Positions 32,926 to 41,803 are shown, counted from the stretch's first letter. The stretch: DNA of 64,000 nt from Holophagales bacterium (GCA_009837885.1 VXSP01000044.1:1-64000), one strand, 5' to 3'. The notes: a model not told the origin generated them from the letters alone. Numbers and translations are program-made.

Positions 32926-35553
32926 GTGAGCCCGCGAGTCGCGCTCCGGTACTCGCTGCGGGAGCTCCGGGGCTCCCTGGGGCGGGTCTGGGTCTGGGTG
33001 GCGTGCCTCTCGGTCGGAGTCGGCGCCGTCGTCTCGGTCGCCGGACTCGCCTCGAGCGTCGACGGCGCGATCCGGGGAGAGGCCCGGAAGCTGCTGGCGG
33101 CGGATCTGGTGTTTCGCTCACGGGGTCCGATTCCGGAGGCCGTGCTGGAGACGATCGATGGCGTCCCAGGGGCCGTTCGCGCCGAAGTGCGCGAGATGGC
33201 GGCGATGGTGGGCCGCGCCTTGCCCCGAACAGCGTCGCCTGGAGCAGCGTCGCCGGCAGAGGTGGGCGACGAAGGTCCGTCGAGCCTCCTGGCCGAACTG
33301 AAGGCGGTGTCGGGCGGCTATCCGTTCTATGGCGAGCTCGTGACGGAGCCGCCGCTACCCGCCGGGACGCGCCCGGCGGACGTTCTGGGCGACCACTCGG
33401 CGCTCGTGTCCCCCGAAGCGCTGTCCCGGCTCGGTCTGGAGGTCGGCGACGATCTGCGTCTCGGCGGGCGGACGCTCCGGATCATCGGTTCACTTGAAGG
33501 GGAACCGGACCGGCTGCCCACCGGGTTCGCGTTCGGGCCGCGGGTCGTCGTTGGCGTTGCGGCGCAGGAGGCAGCGGGGATCTTCCCCTTCGCCGGCTTC
33601 GGTGGCTACCGGGTGCTGGTCCGGCTGCCGGGGGAGTACTCGCTCGAGGAGCTCGAGCTCCGCGCGAACGCTCTCCGAGAAGAAACCGAATCGAGCGAGG
33701 AGATCGACGACAACGCGGTGCGGGTCGAGACCTACGCCGATGCCCAGCCCGGCATTCGCGAGGACCTCGAACGGCTCTCGCGCTACCTGGGTCTGGTGGC
33801 GTTGCTGTCGCTCCTGGTCGGCGGAGTCGGCGTGGCCCAGGGCATTCGCGCCTGGCTGACCCAGCGGCTCGACGCGCTGGCGGTGCTCAAGTGCCTGGGG
33901 GCCCGGCCGCGCGATCTGATGCGCACGTACGTCGTCCAGGCGGTCCTGCTGGGGCTGGTGGCCGGGGTGATCGGCGGCGTGGCCGGGCTGCTCTCCATCC
34001 TTCTCGTGCCGGCGATCCTGGGCGGCGCCCTGCCCGTCGAGGCGGTTTCGATCTGGCAGCCCTGGGCCTTCGTCCGGGGAGTGGCCCTCGGCATCGGCGT
34101 ATCGACCGCCTTCTCGGCGCCGGCGCTGCTCGTGGTGCTGCGGGCGCCGCCGGTGCGCGTGTTCCGCAGCGGCGCCGAACCGTTGCCTGGCTCACGGCTC
34201 GCGAGCGCTCTTTCCGTGTTCGCGGTGGGCGCCGGTGTGGCGGGTTCGACCGCGCTCCAGGCCGGGTCGCTGTGGCTGGCGCTCCGGTTCATGGGCGCGG
34301 TGGCGGCGGCTGTCGTCGCCCTGATCGTGGCGGCGCTGGCCTTGCGGAGGCTGGCCCGGTTCCTGGCGCCCAGGTGCCGCTCCTCCTGGCTCCGGTACGG
34401 CGTCGCGGCGCTGGCGCGGCCTGAATCGGGCACGCTGGCCGCCTCGGTCGCACTGGGAATGGGCCTGACGGTGCTGCTCGCGATGTTCGTGGTCCAGGGG
34501 CACCTCCACGACGAACTGGCTGCCGGGCTTCCGGACGAGGCGCCGAGCGCGTTTCTCCTGAACGTGCCGGCGACGGGCTGGGGGGACCTCGCCGGGCTTC
34601 TGGAGCGCCAGGGGGCGGAGAGGGTGCAGTCGGCGCCGGTGGTGATGGCCCGTGTCAGGGCAATCGACGGCGTTCCGGTGGCCGAGCGGCTGAACGAGCG
34701 CAACCGCTGGGCACTGAGGCGGCAACTGCGGTTGACCTTCCTCGAGGAGCTGCCGGAGGACAACGTGATCCTCGAGACCTGGGAGAGGGGGGCTGCCGGG
34801 CCGGCGACGGCGCCGCGGCCCTGGGTCGATCCGGCGCTCGGCGAGGTCAGCGTCGAGCAGGACTTCGCCGAGACGATCGGGGTCACGGTCGGCTCGACGA
34901 TCGACCTGGATGTGGGCGGCCGCGAGGTCACGATCACCGTGACCAGCCTGCGACGGGTGGACTGGGAGGGTTTCGGCATCAACTTCTTCCTCGTGGTCGA
35001 GCCGGCCGTGCTGGACTGGGCGCCGCACACCCGGCTCGCGGCGGCCTGGTTGCCGCCGGAGCGGGAACAGCGGATCCAGGACGAGATCCACCTCACCTAT
35101 CCCGGTATCGCCGTGGTCCGGATCCGGGAAGTGCTCCAGAAGGTGGTCGACCTGGTGGGCGACCTTCAGGTCGGCGTGCGTGTTCTCGGCAGCTTCACGG
35201 TGGCCGCGGCCCTGCTGACGCTGGCAGGCGCGGTTGCCGCGAGCTCCGCGCGACGCGGCCGTGAGGCGGCCCTGCTCAAGACGATTGGCTCGACCCGCTT
35301 AGACGTGCTGCGCGCGTTCGCGGCCGAGTACGCCCTGGTCGGCCTGTCGGCGGCGGTCGTGGCGGCCGTGCTCGGCTCGGCGGCGGCCTGGTGGCTGGTC
35401 ACGCGAGAGCTCGAACTTGCCTGGTCGTTCAGGCCCTGGGCGGTGTTCGGGGCGCTCGCCGCGGGCAGCCTGCTGTCGCTCGTGACGGGGCTCCTGGCCA
35501 GCGTCGGCGCGCTGCAGAGGCCTCCGATCGACTCGCTGCGCGAGGCGCGTTGA
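32926..35553 (+). CDS. ABC transporter permease, FtsX/LolC type, ten-helix form
   Basis: An approximately 875-residue permease. The N-terminal helix (VWVWVACLSVGVGAVVSVAG) is followed by a large periplasmic domain (about 50-270). FtsX-type helices sit near LGLVALLSLLVGGVGVAQG and AVLLGLVAGVIGGVAGLL, then extra central helices, a second periplasmic domain, and a second FtsX-type block near the C-terminus (LGSFTVAAALLTLAGAVAA, LKTIGSTRLDVLRAFAAEY). Two FtsX blocks on one chain is the layout of putative lipoprotein or lysophospholipid exporters such as YbbP. GTG 32926 starts directly at the conserved part; GTG 32860 is possible. The stop overlaps an ATG (TGATG). Confidence 0.85.
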   Translation: MSPRVALRYSLRELRGSLGRVWVWVACLSVGVGAVVSVAGLASSVDGAIRGEARKLLAADLVFRSRGPIPEAVLETIDGVPGAVRAEVREMAAMVGRALPRTASPGAASPAEVGDEGPSSLLAELKAVSGGYPFYGELVTEPPLPAGTRPADVLGDHSALVSPEALSRLGLEVGDDLRLGGRTLRIIGSLEGEPDRLPTGFAFGPRVVVGVAAQEAAGIFPFAGFGGYRVLVRLPGEYSLEELELRANALREETESSEEIDDNAVRVETYADAQPGIREDLERLSRYLGLVALLSLLVGGVGVAQGIRAWLTQRLDALAVLKCLGARPRDLMRTYVVQAVLLGLVAGVIGGVAGLLSILLVPAILGGALPVEAVSIWQPWAFVRGVALGIGVSTAFSAPALLVVLRAPPVRVFRSGAEPLPGSRLASALSVFAVGAGVAGSTALQAGSLWLALRFMGAVAAAVVALIVAALALRRLARFLAPRCRSSWLRYGVAALARPESGTLAASVALGMGLTVLLAMFVVQGHLHDELAAGLPDEAPSAFLLNVPATGWGDLAGLLERQGAERVQSAPVVMARVRAIDGVPVAERLNERNRWALRRQLRLTFLEELPEDNVILETWERGAAGPATAPRPWVDPALGEVSVEQDFAETIGVTVGSTIDLDVGGREVTITVTSLRRVDWEGFGINFFLVVEPAVLDWAPHTRLAAAWLPPEREQRIQDEIHLTYPGIAVVRIREVLQKVVDLVGDLQVGVRVLGSFTVAAALLTLAGAVAASSARRGREAALLKTIGSTRLDVLRAFAAEYALVGLSAAVVAAVLGSAAAWWLVTRELELAWSFRPWAVFGALAAGSLLSLVTGLLASVGALQRPPIDSLREAR

Positions 35554-35668
35554 TGCGGCGGATCTCCACCCGCTGGCAGATGCAATGGTGGCGCTCAGCG
35601 CCAGTCGGGTCCTGGCTATGCCTGCGCGAGGCGCGTTGATGCCACGCATCTCCACCCGCTGGCAGATC
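35536..35668 (+). repeat. Direct repeat of the permease-end/MFS-start junction
   Basis: A block of about 47 bp (CTGCGCGAGGCGCGTTGATG, four or five variable bases, then ATCTCCACCCGCTGGCAGAT) occurs at 35536-35582 and 35622-35668, period 86. It carries the last codons of the permease (LREAR, stop) and the first codons of the MFS gene. Confidence 0.9.
35553..35639 (+). CDS. 28-codon mini-ORF repeating the start of the MFS gene
   Basis: ATG at 35553 overlaps the permease stop (TGATG). The peptide begins MRRISTRWQM, like MPRISTRWQI of the MFS protein, and ends WLCLREAR, repeating the permease C-terminus. Its TGA (35637-35639) overlaps the MFS ATG, so ribosomes could pass permease to mini-ORF to MFS. 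Translation is unproven. Confidence 0.35.
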   Translation: MRRISTRWQMQWWRSAPVGSWLCLREAR

Positions 35669-36847
35669 GTGGGCGCGTTGTTCGCGATGATGATGTTCTC
35701 GTCCGGCCTCGGCTTCTACAACCAGTCGGTGCTGCTCGAGGCGCTGACGCGTGAACGTGGGCTGAGCGTACTCGCGGCCTCGCTTGCCCCGACCATCTTC
35801 TTCGCCGTGAGCGGTTTCGCCGGGCTCGGTGTTGCCAGCGTGATCGAGCGCATCGATGCCCGCTGGTCGGTCGCGGCCGGCGTCGCGATCTGCGCCGTGT
35901 CCCTCGTCCTCATCGGTCGGGTGGAGACGATCCTGCAGGTCTACTCGGCCTTTGCCCTCTTCGGCTTCGGATTCTCCGCCACGAACATGCTGACCGCGAG
36001 CACGGTCGTCACGCGATGGTTCGCGCGCCGGCGGGCGCTTGCCCTGTCGGTGGTGTTCACGGGGCTCTCGGTCGGCGGCATCGCGGTCGCGCCCTTCGCC
36101 GCCTGGGTGATGGGTGAGTACGGACTGCGCCGCGGCAGCGAGATCGTGGCCGCCGTGTACGTCCTGGGCATCCTGCCCGTGTCGCTGTGGCGGCTGATTC
36201 CGCGGCCGCGCGGAGAGTTGGACCGGATGGGGGAGTTCGAGGGCGCCGAGGAACCGGGTGTTGCCGCCCGGGAGGCGTTTCGTTCACGCTACTTTCTGGG
36301 CATCGCCGGCACCTTCTTCTTCGGGCTGATGGCGCAGGTCGGCGCCATCGCGCACCAGTTCCGTCTGGTCAGCGTCCACGAGCCCGCCGTGGCGGGCCTC
36401 GCGGTCTCGGTGCTGGCCGCCTCGAGCGTGGTGGGACGGCTGGCTTCCGGCACTTTGCTGGGGCGGATTCCCTACCGCGGATTCGCGTTGGTCCTGCTGG
36501 TCTTCCAGGGCATCACGCTGGTCGTCCTGGGATCGAGCACCAGCGTAGCGGGCCTGCTGATCGCGTCGAGCGCCTTCGGGCTCACCATCGGCAGCTTCCT
36601 CATGATGCAGCCGCTCCTGATCGCCGAGGCATTCGGTACCAGGAGCTACGCGCGGATCTACTCGGTGAGCACTCTGTTGGCTTCGATCGGCGTCGCGCTG
36701 GGACCCTTCCTGCTGGGATGGGCTCACGACCTGGCAGGTGGCTATCGGAAGGCCTACCTGCTCGGAGCGATCATGTCCTGGCTTGGCTGCGCGGCGCTGT
36801 GGGCGGCGGGGAGGGACTTCGTGCGCACCAGCTCCGCGGTCAGATGA
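35639..36847 (+). CDS. Major facilitator superfamily transporter
   Basis: A 402-residue inner-membrane protein with about twelve helices in two halves. Seen are GALFAMMMFSSGLGFYN (helix 1), APTIFFAVSGFAGLGVAS (helix 2), FGFGFSATNMLTAS, a cytoplasmic WFARRRALALSVVFTGLSV loop-helix typical of monocarboxylate/oxalate-formate-type carriers, and a second half beginning GIAGTFFFGLMAQVGAIAH. Substrate unknown. Its start is set by the TGATG overlap with the upstream mini-ORF. Its last 8 bases overlap the convergent SDR gene. Confidence 0.88.
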   Translation: MPRISTRWQIVGALFAMMMFSSGLGFYNQSVLLEALTRERGLSVLAASLAPTIFFAVSGFAGLGVASVIERIDARWSVAAGVAICAVSLVLIGRVETILQVYSAFALFGFGFSATNMLTASTVVTRWFARRRALALSVVFTGLSVGGIAVAPFAAWVMGEYGLRRGSEIVAAVYVLGILPVSLWRLIPRPRGELDRMGEFEGAEEPGVAAREAFRSRYFLGIAGTFFFGLMAQVGAIAHQFRLVSVHEPAVAGLAVSVLAASSVVGRLASGTLLGRIPYRGFALVLLVFQGITLVVLGSSTSVAGLLIASSAFGLTIGSFLMMQPLLIAEAFGTRSYARIYSVSTLLASIGVALGPFLLGWAHDLAGGYRKAYLLGAIMSWLGCAALWAAGRDFVRTSSAVR

Positions 36848-37580
36848 GGCCCGTGTAGGCGCCGCCGTCGAGCAGGATGCTCGTGCCGGTGATGAACCTG
36901 GCCGGTTCAGAGCACAGGAAGGCGACCGCCTTGCCGAAGTCCTCCGCGGTTCCGAGGGTGCCGGTCGGCACCCGCTGCGCCACGACGTCCGTGTTGCCCA
37001 GGGACTTGATCCGGTCGGTTGCATGAATCCCGGGTTGGGCCGAGTTGACCGTGACGCCGTCCCGGGCGACCTCCGCCGACAGGGTCTTGAGGAAACTGCT
37101 GACGCCGGCGCGCGCGACCGAGGAGGCGGCGAGATTGCCGATCGGCTGGCGCGCGCCGATCGACGTGATCGCCACGATCCGGCCCCAACCGCGTTCGCGC
37201 ATGCCGGGGAGGGCCGCCTGGCACATGACGATCGTGGACAGCAGGTTCAGGTCGATCGCCTCGCGGTAGCCGTCGATCGAAGTGGTGGCCGGCGAGCCGG
37301 CCGGCGGACCGCCCGCGTTGGCGACCAGGATGTCGACCCGGCCCAGCTTCTCGATCGCCTGCTCCACGAACGAGCGCGCGCCGTCCTCGGTGGACATGTC
37401 GGCGACGATCGGCACCGCGCCGGCGCCCAGCGTCGCCGCGGCTTCCTTGATCCGCTCCTCGCTGCGGCTGCAGATCGCGACGTCCACGCCGTCCTCTAGT
37501 AGCGCCCTGGCGCAGCCGAAGCCGAGTCCCGTCGATGCCGCGGCGACGGCGGCCTTCTTTCCCTGGATTCCCAGATCCAT
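36840..37580 (-). CDS. SDR-family protein lacking the Tyr-x-x-x-Lys catalytic pair
   Basis: A 246-residue SDR-fold protein. The coenzyme region reads AAASTGLGFGCARALLEDG and NAGGPP replaces NNAG. At the catalytic site, where classical SDRs have YxxxK, it reads NLAASSVARAGVSSFLKTL, so both Tyr and Lys are missing. The C-terminal GTSILLDGGAY is conventional. Such non-classical members form a known branch of oxidoreductase-like proteins with uncertain activity. GGGAG and AAGG precede ATG 37580. It follows the MBL gene by 38 bases. Confidence 0.85.
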   Translation of the reverse strand: MDLGIQGKKAAVAAASTGLGFGCARALLEDGVDVAICSRSEERIKEAAATLGAGAVPIVADMSTEDGARSFVEQAIEKLGRVDILVANAGGPPAGSPATTSIDGYREAIDLNLLSTIVMCQAALPGMRERGWGRIVAITSIGARQPIGNLAASSVARAGVSSFLKTLSAEVARDGVTVNSAQPGIHATDRIKSLGNTDVVAQRVPTGTLGTAEDFGKAVAFLCSEPARFITGTSILLDGGAYTGLI

Positions 37581-37618
37581 CCTTGCCTCTCCCCTTCGTT
37601 GTCGTTCCCTGGTTGGCT

Positions 37619-38611
37619 CTAGCGTCTGCGAGCCTGTGCCACTTCGGCCATGCGGGTGAACAGCTCCTGCACGTGCGTGCGGTCGCCGCCGCCGCTGAAC
37701 TCGCGGTACAGCGAGTCGACGTTGATCGCGATCCGCTCGCTGTCGCCCCACGACTCGAAGTCGCCGAGGGCGATGTCGAGCGCCGCGTCGCGCGCGGAGA
37801 GTCCCGCGTCGTAGCGCTTCCTCGCCTCGTCGCGGATGTAGACGAGGTAGGCGCGCATGGCTTCAACGCCACGCTTGTCGGTGATGGGGCCGTGACCTGG
37901 GACGATCGTCTCGAGGTCCCAACTCAGCAGCAGGTCGCAGGCGTCAATCCAGTTCTGGACGGGTCCCGCCCAGATGATCGGAGCGCCTTCGATGAACAGG
38001 ATGTCGCCGGTGAAGACAGTCCGGTCGTCGGGGATGTGGACCATGATGTCGCCGCCGGTGTGGGCCGGCCCTACTTCGGTCAACTCAACGCGCTTGTTGC
38101 CCACCGTGAGCGTCAACCGGCCGTCGAAGGTCCGGTCCGGCAGCGTGTGCGTGATCCCCTCGAAGTCGAAGCTGCCGAAGCACTCGACGAGGAAGTCACC
38201 GACCAGGCCGCCGTTCTCGCGGGCGCCGCGCATCAGCGCCGCGAGCGCCTCCGGCGTCGTCGCCTCCATCTCGGCGGCCGCAGTCGCCGACGCGACGATC
38301 TCGGCGCCGGCGACGAGTTCGTTGCCGTGGGTGTGGTCCCCGTTCGAGTGGGTGTTGACCAGCCGGTCGATGTCGGCGGCGGCGGTGTGCGCCTTCTTCA
38401 TCGCGTCGAGCATCTCGCGCGTGTTGGGGAGGTCGAACAGCGTGTCGACGAGCAGCGACTCGTCGCCGCTCACGATCAGGCCGGCATTGCTCCAGCCCCA
38501 GCCGCCGTCCGGCTGGAGCCATGCGAACGAGTTGTTGCCGAGGTCGTGGAGACCGCGCTCGAAGGCGAAGCGCGGAACTCCGAGCCCGGTCCAGGGCGAG
38601 GCGTCAGGCAT
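37619..38611 (-). CDS. Metallo-beta-lactamase-fold hydrolase
   Basis: A 330-residue MBL-fold protein. The metal motif is NTHSNGDHTHGNEL (HxxxDH, first His replaced in the usual HxHxDH spacing), followed by PAHTGGDIMVHIPD, FTGDILFIEG and PGHGPI as the later ligands. The C-terminal 60 residues are helical (ALDIALGDFESWGDSER). Likely a cytoplasmic lactonase- or thioesterase-like hydrolase of unknown substrate. It is the first gene of a unit with the downstream SDR. Confidence 0.85.
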   Translation of the reverse strand: MPDASPWTGLGVPRFAFERGLHDLGNNSFAWLQPDGGWGWSNAGLIVSGDESLLVDTLFDLPNTREMLDAMKKAHTAAADIDRLVNTHSNGDHTHGNELVAGAEIVASATAAAEMEATTPEALAALMRGARENGGLVGDFLVECFGSFDFEGITHTLPDRTFDGRLTLTVGNKRVELTEVGPAHTGGDIMVHIPDDRTVFTGDILFIEGAPIIWAGPVQNWIDACDLLLSWDLETIVPGHGPITDKRGVEAMRAYLVYIRDEARKRYDAGLSARDAALDIALGDFESWGDSERIAINVDSLYREFSGGGDRTHVQELFTRMAEVAQARRR

Positions 38612-38617
38612 TGGCGC

Positions 38618-38623
38618 ACTTTA
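38618..38623 (-). promoter_or_regulatory. Candidate -10 box for a leaderless MBL transcript
   Basis: Minus-strand TAAAGT ends six bases before the ATG at 38611; no Shine-Dalgarno. Confidence 0.4.
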
Positions 38624-38644
38624 GCCAAACCCCTCCAGCATGGA

Positions 38645-38650
38645 TACGAT
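38645..38650 (+). promoter_or_regulatory. Candidate -10 box for a leaderless hypothetical gene
   Basis: TACGAT ends six bases before the ATG at 38657; no Shine-Dalgarno. The 45-base divergent spacer holds this box and the one at 38618. Confidence 0.4.
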
Positions 38651-38656
38651 TGCGCG

Positions 38657-39058
38657 ATGACCGCCCCGACCGCGGTCGAGCGATCCCGGGCCACGCTCGA
38701 TCTCGACTCGTTCTGGAACTGGCTCGTCCTCCATCCAAACTGCATCATCCGGGCCGGATCGGTCGATGCACTGCTCTGCGACGACGAGGACTTCCACTGG
38801 CAGTTCGTGGCTGAGGAGAACGGCTTCCTGATCGCGCAGCTCGTCTACGGCAAGCGCCTGGTGGGAGAGCTCCTGATCGACCGCGAGCGGGTCGCCTACG
38901 TCCAGTCGTTCCAGGGGGAAAGGGAGCACGAGTACGTTTTCGAGCTGATCGCGGAGACGGAGCGTGAGTGCACGGCGGCGTGGGTCTTCGTCATGTCCCA
39001 CGGCCTGGACGACGACCCCCAGGAGTCGGCTCACGCCACTCCGTCACTGGTTCACTGA
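38657..39058 (+). CDS. Conserved hypothetical protein
   Basis: A 133-residue soluble, acidic protein with no signal peptide or membrane segment and no domain I recognise. It contains LDSFWNWLVLHPNCIIRAG, an acidic LLCDDEDFHWQF and LVGELLIDRERVAYVQSF, which looks like a compact alpha/beta fold. The ATG follows a leaderless-type -10 box. The next gene is a phosphoesterase whose start is duplicated in the 95-base gap. Confidence 0.6.
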   Translation: MTAPTAVERSRATLDLDSFWNWLVLHPNCIIRAGSVDALLCDDEDFHWQFVAEENGFLIAQLVYGKRLVGELLIDRERVAYVQSFQGEREHEYVFELIAETERECTAAWVFVMSHGLDDDPQESAHATPSLVH

Positions 39059-39094
39059 CGGTCGCGCGGTCGCAGGCGGCCCGGGGACGCTGAG

Positions 39095-39157
39095 TTGACG
39101 CTGCGCATTCTCGGCGTGGTCGATCTACGCCGGCGGCGGAGTGGAGTTCGAGCTTGA
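39095..39157 (+). CDS. 20-codon mini-ORF repeating the start of the phosphoesterase
   Basis: TTG at 39095 (GGGGA seven bases upstream) encodes LTLRILGVVD, identical to the phosphoesterase start, then LRRRRSGVRA and TGA at 39155-39157. The TGA overlaps the real TTG start (TTGA). Possible translational coupling leader; expression unproven. Confidence 0.35.
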   Translation: MTLRILGVVDLRRRRSGVRA

Positions 39158-39187
39158 CTCTCCGGATTCTCGGCGTCGTCGACATGC
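39095..39187 (+). repeat. Direct repeat of the phosphoesterase start region
   Basis: 39095-39124 and 39154-39183 (period 59) both encode LTLRILGVVD from a TTG. The ten codons differ at five positions, every one a synonymous third base. Confidence 0.9.
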
Positions 39188-39831
39188 ACTGGTCCGGCAA
39201 GAGGCCGCCACGCCTGCCGGACCCGTCCGGCTTCGACCTCGTGCTCCTGGCCGGGGACCTGACGAACTTCCTCGGTCCGGAACATGCCCGGCGGATCGTC
39301 GAGCCGCTTCAGGACTCCGGTGTGCCGGTGCTGGCGGTGTGCGGAAACTGCGACCAGCCAACGGTGGACGACTACTTCCGCGAGATCGACATCGACCTCG
39401 ATCGTCGGGCTCGCGTGGTCGACGGCGTCCGTTTCCTCGGCCTTTCCGGCGGTCTCCCCTTCGGTGACCTTCCCTACGAACGGACCGAGGAAGACTACGA
39501 GCGGGTCGCCGCCAAGACCTTCGAGCAGGCCGCCGCGGTCGAGGGAAAGCCCACGATTCTCGTCTCCCACCAGCCGCCCCACGGCACCGCCTGCGACCTC
39601 GCCCGAGGCAGCCACGTCGGCTCGAAGTCGCTCCGAGCCGCCATCGAGTCCCACCAGCCCGACCTCGTCTTCTCGGGCCACATCCACGAAGCGATAGGCC
39701 AGGACACGATCGGCTCAACCCGACTCGTCAACCCCGGCCCCTGGTTCCAGGGCCGCTCCGTCGTCATCGAAGCCGACTCGGACGCCGGGACCGTCGACTT
39801 CGAGATCCGCGGACCAGAGCCGGCGGCCTGA
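39154..39831 (+). CDS. Calcineurin-like metallophosphoesterase
   Basis: A 225-residue cytoplasmic phosphoesterase. Metal-binding motifs appear in order: VVDMHW (the usual D-x-H is D-M-H), LLAGDLTNF, CGNCDQP (GNxD/H), SHQPPHG and FSGHIHE. This matches the YfcE/archaeal Icc-like group acting on phosphodiesters or phosphomonoesters. TTG 39154 is supported by GGAG seven bases upstream and by the mini-ORF stop that overlaps it. Confidence 0.85.
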   Translation: MTLRILGVVDMHWSGKRPPRLPDPSGFDLVLLAGDLTNFLGPEHARRIVEPLQDSGVPVLAVCGNCDQPTVDDYFREIDIDLDRRARVVDGVRFLGLSGGLPFGDLPYERTEEDYERVAAKTFEQAAAVEGKPTILVSHQPPHGTACDLARGSHVGSKSLRAAIESHQPDLVFSGHIHEAIGQDTIGSTRLVNPGPWFQGRSVVIEADSDAGTVDFEIRGPEPAA

Positions 39832-39940
39832 ACGATCGCCGTCGGTTTCGGCGGTGAGTTTCCGTCCTTGTCGGCAGAGGGGTGGGATGCGCCCCGCCGT
39901 CGTCGATGCCGCGGCGCCCATGCGCCCTCGGACCGGTACC

Positions 39941-39946
39941 TATAAT
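39941..39946 (+). promoter_or_regulatory. Consensus -10 box
   Basis: TATAAT, 18 bases before the ATG at 39965, in a GC-rich context. GAGGAG at 39952-39957 would lie right at the transcript 5' end. No -35 match. Confidence 0.4.
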
Positions 39947-39964
39947 CGCACGAGGAGTCAGCCC

Positions 39965-40576
39965 ATGAGCAGCGAGCAAACGCAACAGTCGCCAGCGACC
40001 CCGGAGGAGATCTGGGAGATTCTCCGCCAGGTGGCGGCGCGCCAGAAGGAAGGCGAGAGGCTCGCCCGAAGGGAATGGGGGGAACTCCGGGAGCGGATGC
40101 GGGAAACCGACCGCCAGATGCGGGAAACCGACCGCCGCCTTAAGAAGGCGGAGGATCTGTTCACGACGCAGTGGGGCAAGTTGATGGAGAGCCTGGTCAA
40201 GGGCGAACTGGTCGAGTTGCTGGCCGGCCGGGGTGTCGGCGTGGACGGTCTTGCGCGGGAGACGCTGAAGCGGCGAGGCGGCGAGAGCTACGAAGTGGAC
40301 ATCGTGGCGGTGAACGGCGAGGAGATCGTCGTGGTCGAGGTCAAGACAACGCTCCGCCTCAGGGACGTTCGGCGCTTCCGGTCCAAGCTGGTCCGCTTCA
40401 AGGAGTGGTGGCCGGAGTACAGCGATCGCAAGGTCTACGGCGCGATCGCCTTCCTTCAGGCGTCGGACGACGTGGCGCGTGAAGCCGAACGGCGGGGCTT
40501 CTTCGTCATCCGGGCCGCGGGCGACAGCGCCTCCATCGTCAACGCCGTGGACTTCGAGCCACGCGTCTTTGCCTGA
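39965..40576 (+). CDS. Coiled-coil plus PD-(D/E)XK nuclease-like protein
   Basis: A 203-residue protein. The N-terminal half is a charged coiled coil with a visible seven-residue repeat (MRETDRQ, MRETDRR). The C-terminal half shows the PD-(D/E)XK core: YEVDIVAVNGEEIVVVEVK, with D and E-x-K in the right spacing, and a helix LRDVRRFRSKLVRFKEWWP after it. Homologous families are common in multicellular and filamentous bacteria, often annotated as DUF3782-like; their targets are unknown. GAGGAG sets ATG 39965. Solitary gene. Confidence 0.75.
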   Translation: MSSEQTQQSPATPEEIWEILRQVAARQKEGERLARREWGELRERMRETDRQMRETDRRLKKAEDLFTTQWGKLMESLVKGELVELLAGRGVGVDGLARETLKRRGGESYEVDIVAVNGEEIVVVEVKTTLRLRDVRRFRSKLVRFKEWWPEYSDRKVYGAIAFLQASDDVAREAERRGFFVIRAAGDSASIVNAVDFEPRVFA

Positions 40577-40640
40577 GCAGGCCGTTCATCCGATCGCTCG
40601 GACGGCTTCTCGATTGGTGAAGCGTTGGGAACAGGAGGGG

Positions 40641-41795
40641 TCACCGAATCCGAGCCAACCGCGCCACCAACTCGTCGATCGCCGGCAGATCGACGTTGGC
40701 GAAGGCCAGGCGGAGGTAGCGGTCCTGGCCGGGGCCGAACATGGAGCCGGCGAGGCAGAGGATGCCGTGGTCGTGGGCGAGGCTGCGGCCGACTTCGACG
40801 GAGGAGCGGTCGGTGAAGGGGTGGCGGAGGTAGACGAAGTAGCCGCCGGAGGACACGACGTCGAAGCCCGTGTTCGCTTCGCGGAGGCGGCGGGCGGCGT
40901 AGGCGACGCGGTCGCGGACGGTGCGGCGGTACTCGCGTTTCCAGGCGTCGAGATGTTCGAGGCAGAAGGTGGCCGCCAACTGGCCGATGTGCGACGGGCA
41001 GAGGGCTACGCAGTCGGCGATCTTGAGCGTCTCCCGGAGCAGGGCGGGATTCGTGGCCATGCAGCCGATCCGGTAGCCCGCCATGCAGTAGGCCTTGGAG
41101 AAGCTGTAGAGGTGGATCAGCGTGTCGCTCCAGTCGGAACGCGAGAAGAGCGTGTGCGGCGGGTCGGAGTGCTCGCGGAACTCGCGGTAGGTCTCGTCGA
41201 TCATCAGGACGATTCCGCGTTCGCGCGCGAGTTCGAAGAAGCGCTCGATGAGGCCCGGCGGGTAGACGGCGCCGGTCGGGTTGTTCGGGGTTACCAGGGC
41301 GATGGCGCGCGTTCTGTCGGTGATGGCGGCGGCGGCCTCTGCCGGATCCGGGAGCATTTCGGGACCGGGTGCCAGGTAGACCGGCTCTACATCCTGGGAA
41401 CGCAGCCACATGTCGTGGTTGAAGTAGGAGGGCAGGGGCAGCAGGACCTCGTCGCCTGGTTCGGTCAGCGCCATCATCGCCAGGCAGAAGGCCTGGTTGC
41501 AGCCGGCGGTGACGGCCACGTGTTCGACGGCGACCGGGGCGTCGTAGTCCACGGTCAACGCACGGGCCAGAGCCGCGCGCAGTTCAGGGACTCCCTGCTG
41601 GTCGGTGTAGGTCGCGGTGGCCGGGCTCTGCGCCTGCGTCGCGATGTGGTCGCGCAGTTCCTGGGCGGGCGGGTAGGTCGGCGCGGCCTGGGAGACGTCG
41701 ATGAGGGGGAGGTCCTGGGAGGCGTTGCTCTTCCACCGCCCGACCTGGGTGATCGGCGAGTCGATCACCCGATGCACTACCTCCCTGATGCGCAT
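40641..41795 (-). CDS. Class I/II (fold type I) aminotransferase
   Basis: A 384-residue PLP aminotransferase. [18 protein letters not shown] near the N-terminus, [19 protein letters not shown] (phosphate loop region), [12 protein letters not shown] near 195, the aspartate in [11 protein letters not shown], Schiff-base lysine in [15 protein letters not shown] near 245 and RLAFANV with the substrate-carboxylate arginine near the C-terminus. The amino donor is probably an aromatic or neutral amino acid. Nothing in the neighbourhood fixes the pathway. Confidence 0.9.
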   Translation of the reverse strand: MRIREVVHRVIDSPITQVGRWKSNASQDLPLIDVSQAAPTYPPAQELRDHIATQAQSPATATYTDQQGVPELRAALARALTVDYDAPVAVEHVAVTAGCNQAFCLAMMALTEPGDEVLLPLPSYFNHDMWLRSQDVEPVYLAPGPEMLPDPAEAAAAITDRTRAIALVTPNNPTGAVYPPGLIERFFELARERGIVLMIDETYREFREHSDPPHTLFSRSDWSDTLIHLYSFSKAYCMAGYRIGCMATNPALLRETLKIADCVALCPSHIGQLAATFCLEHLDAWKREYRRTVRDRVAYAARRLREANTGFDVVSSGGYFVYLRHPFTDRSSVEVGRSLAHDHGILCLAGSMFGPGQDRYLRLAFANVDLPAIDELVARLARIR

Positions 41796-41803
41796 GGGTA
41801 CCT

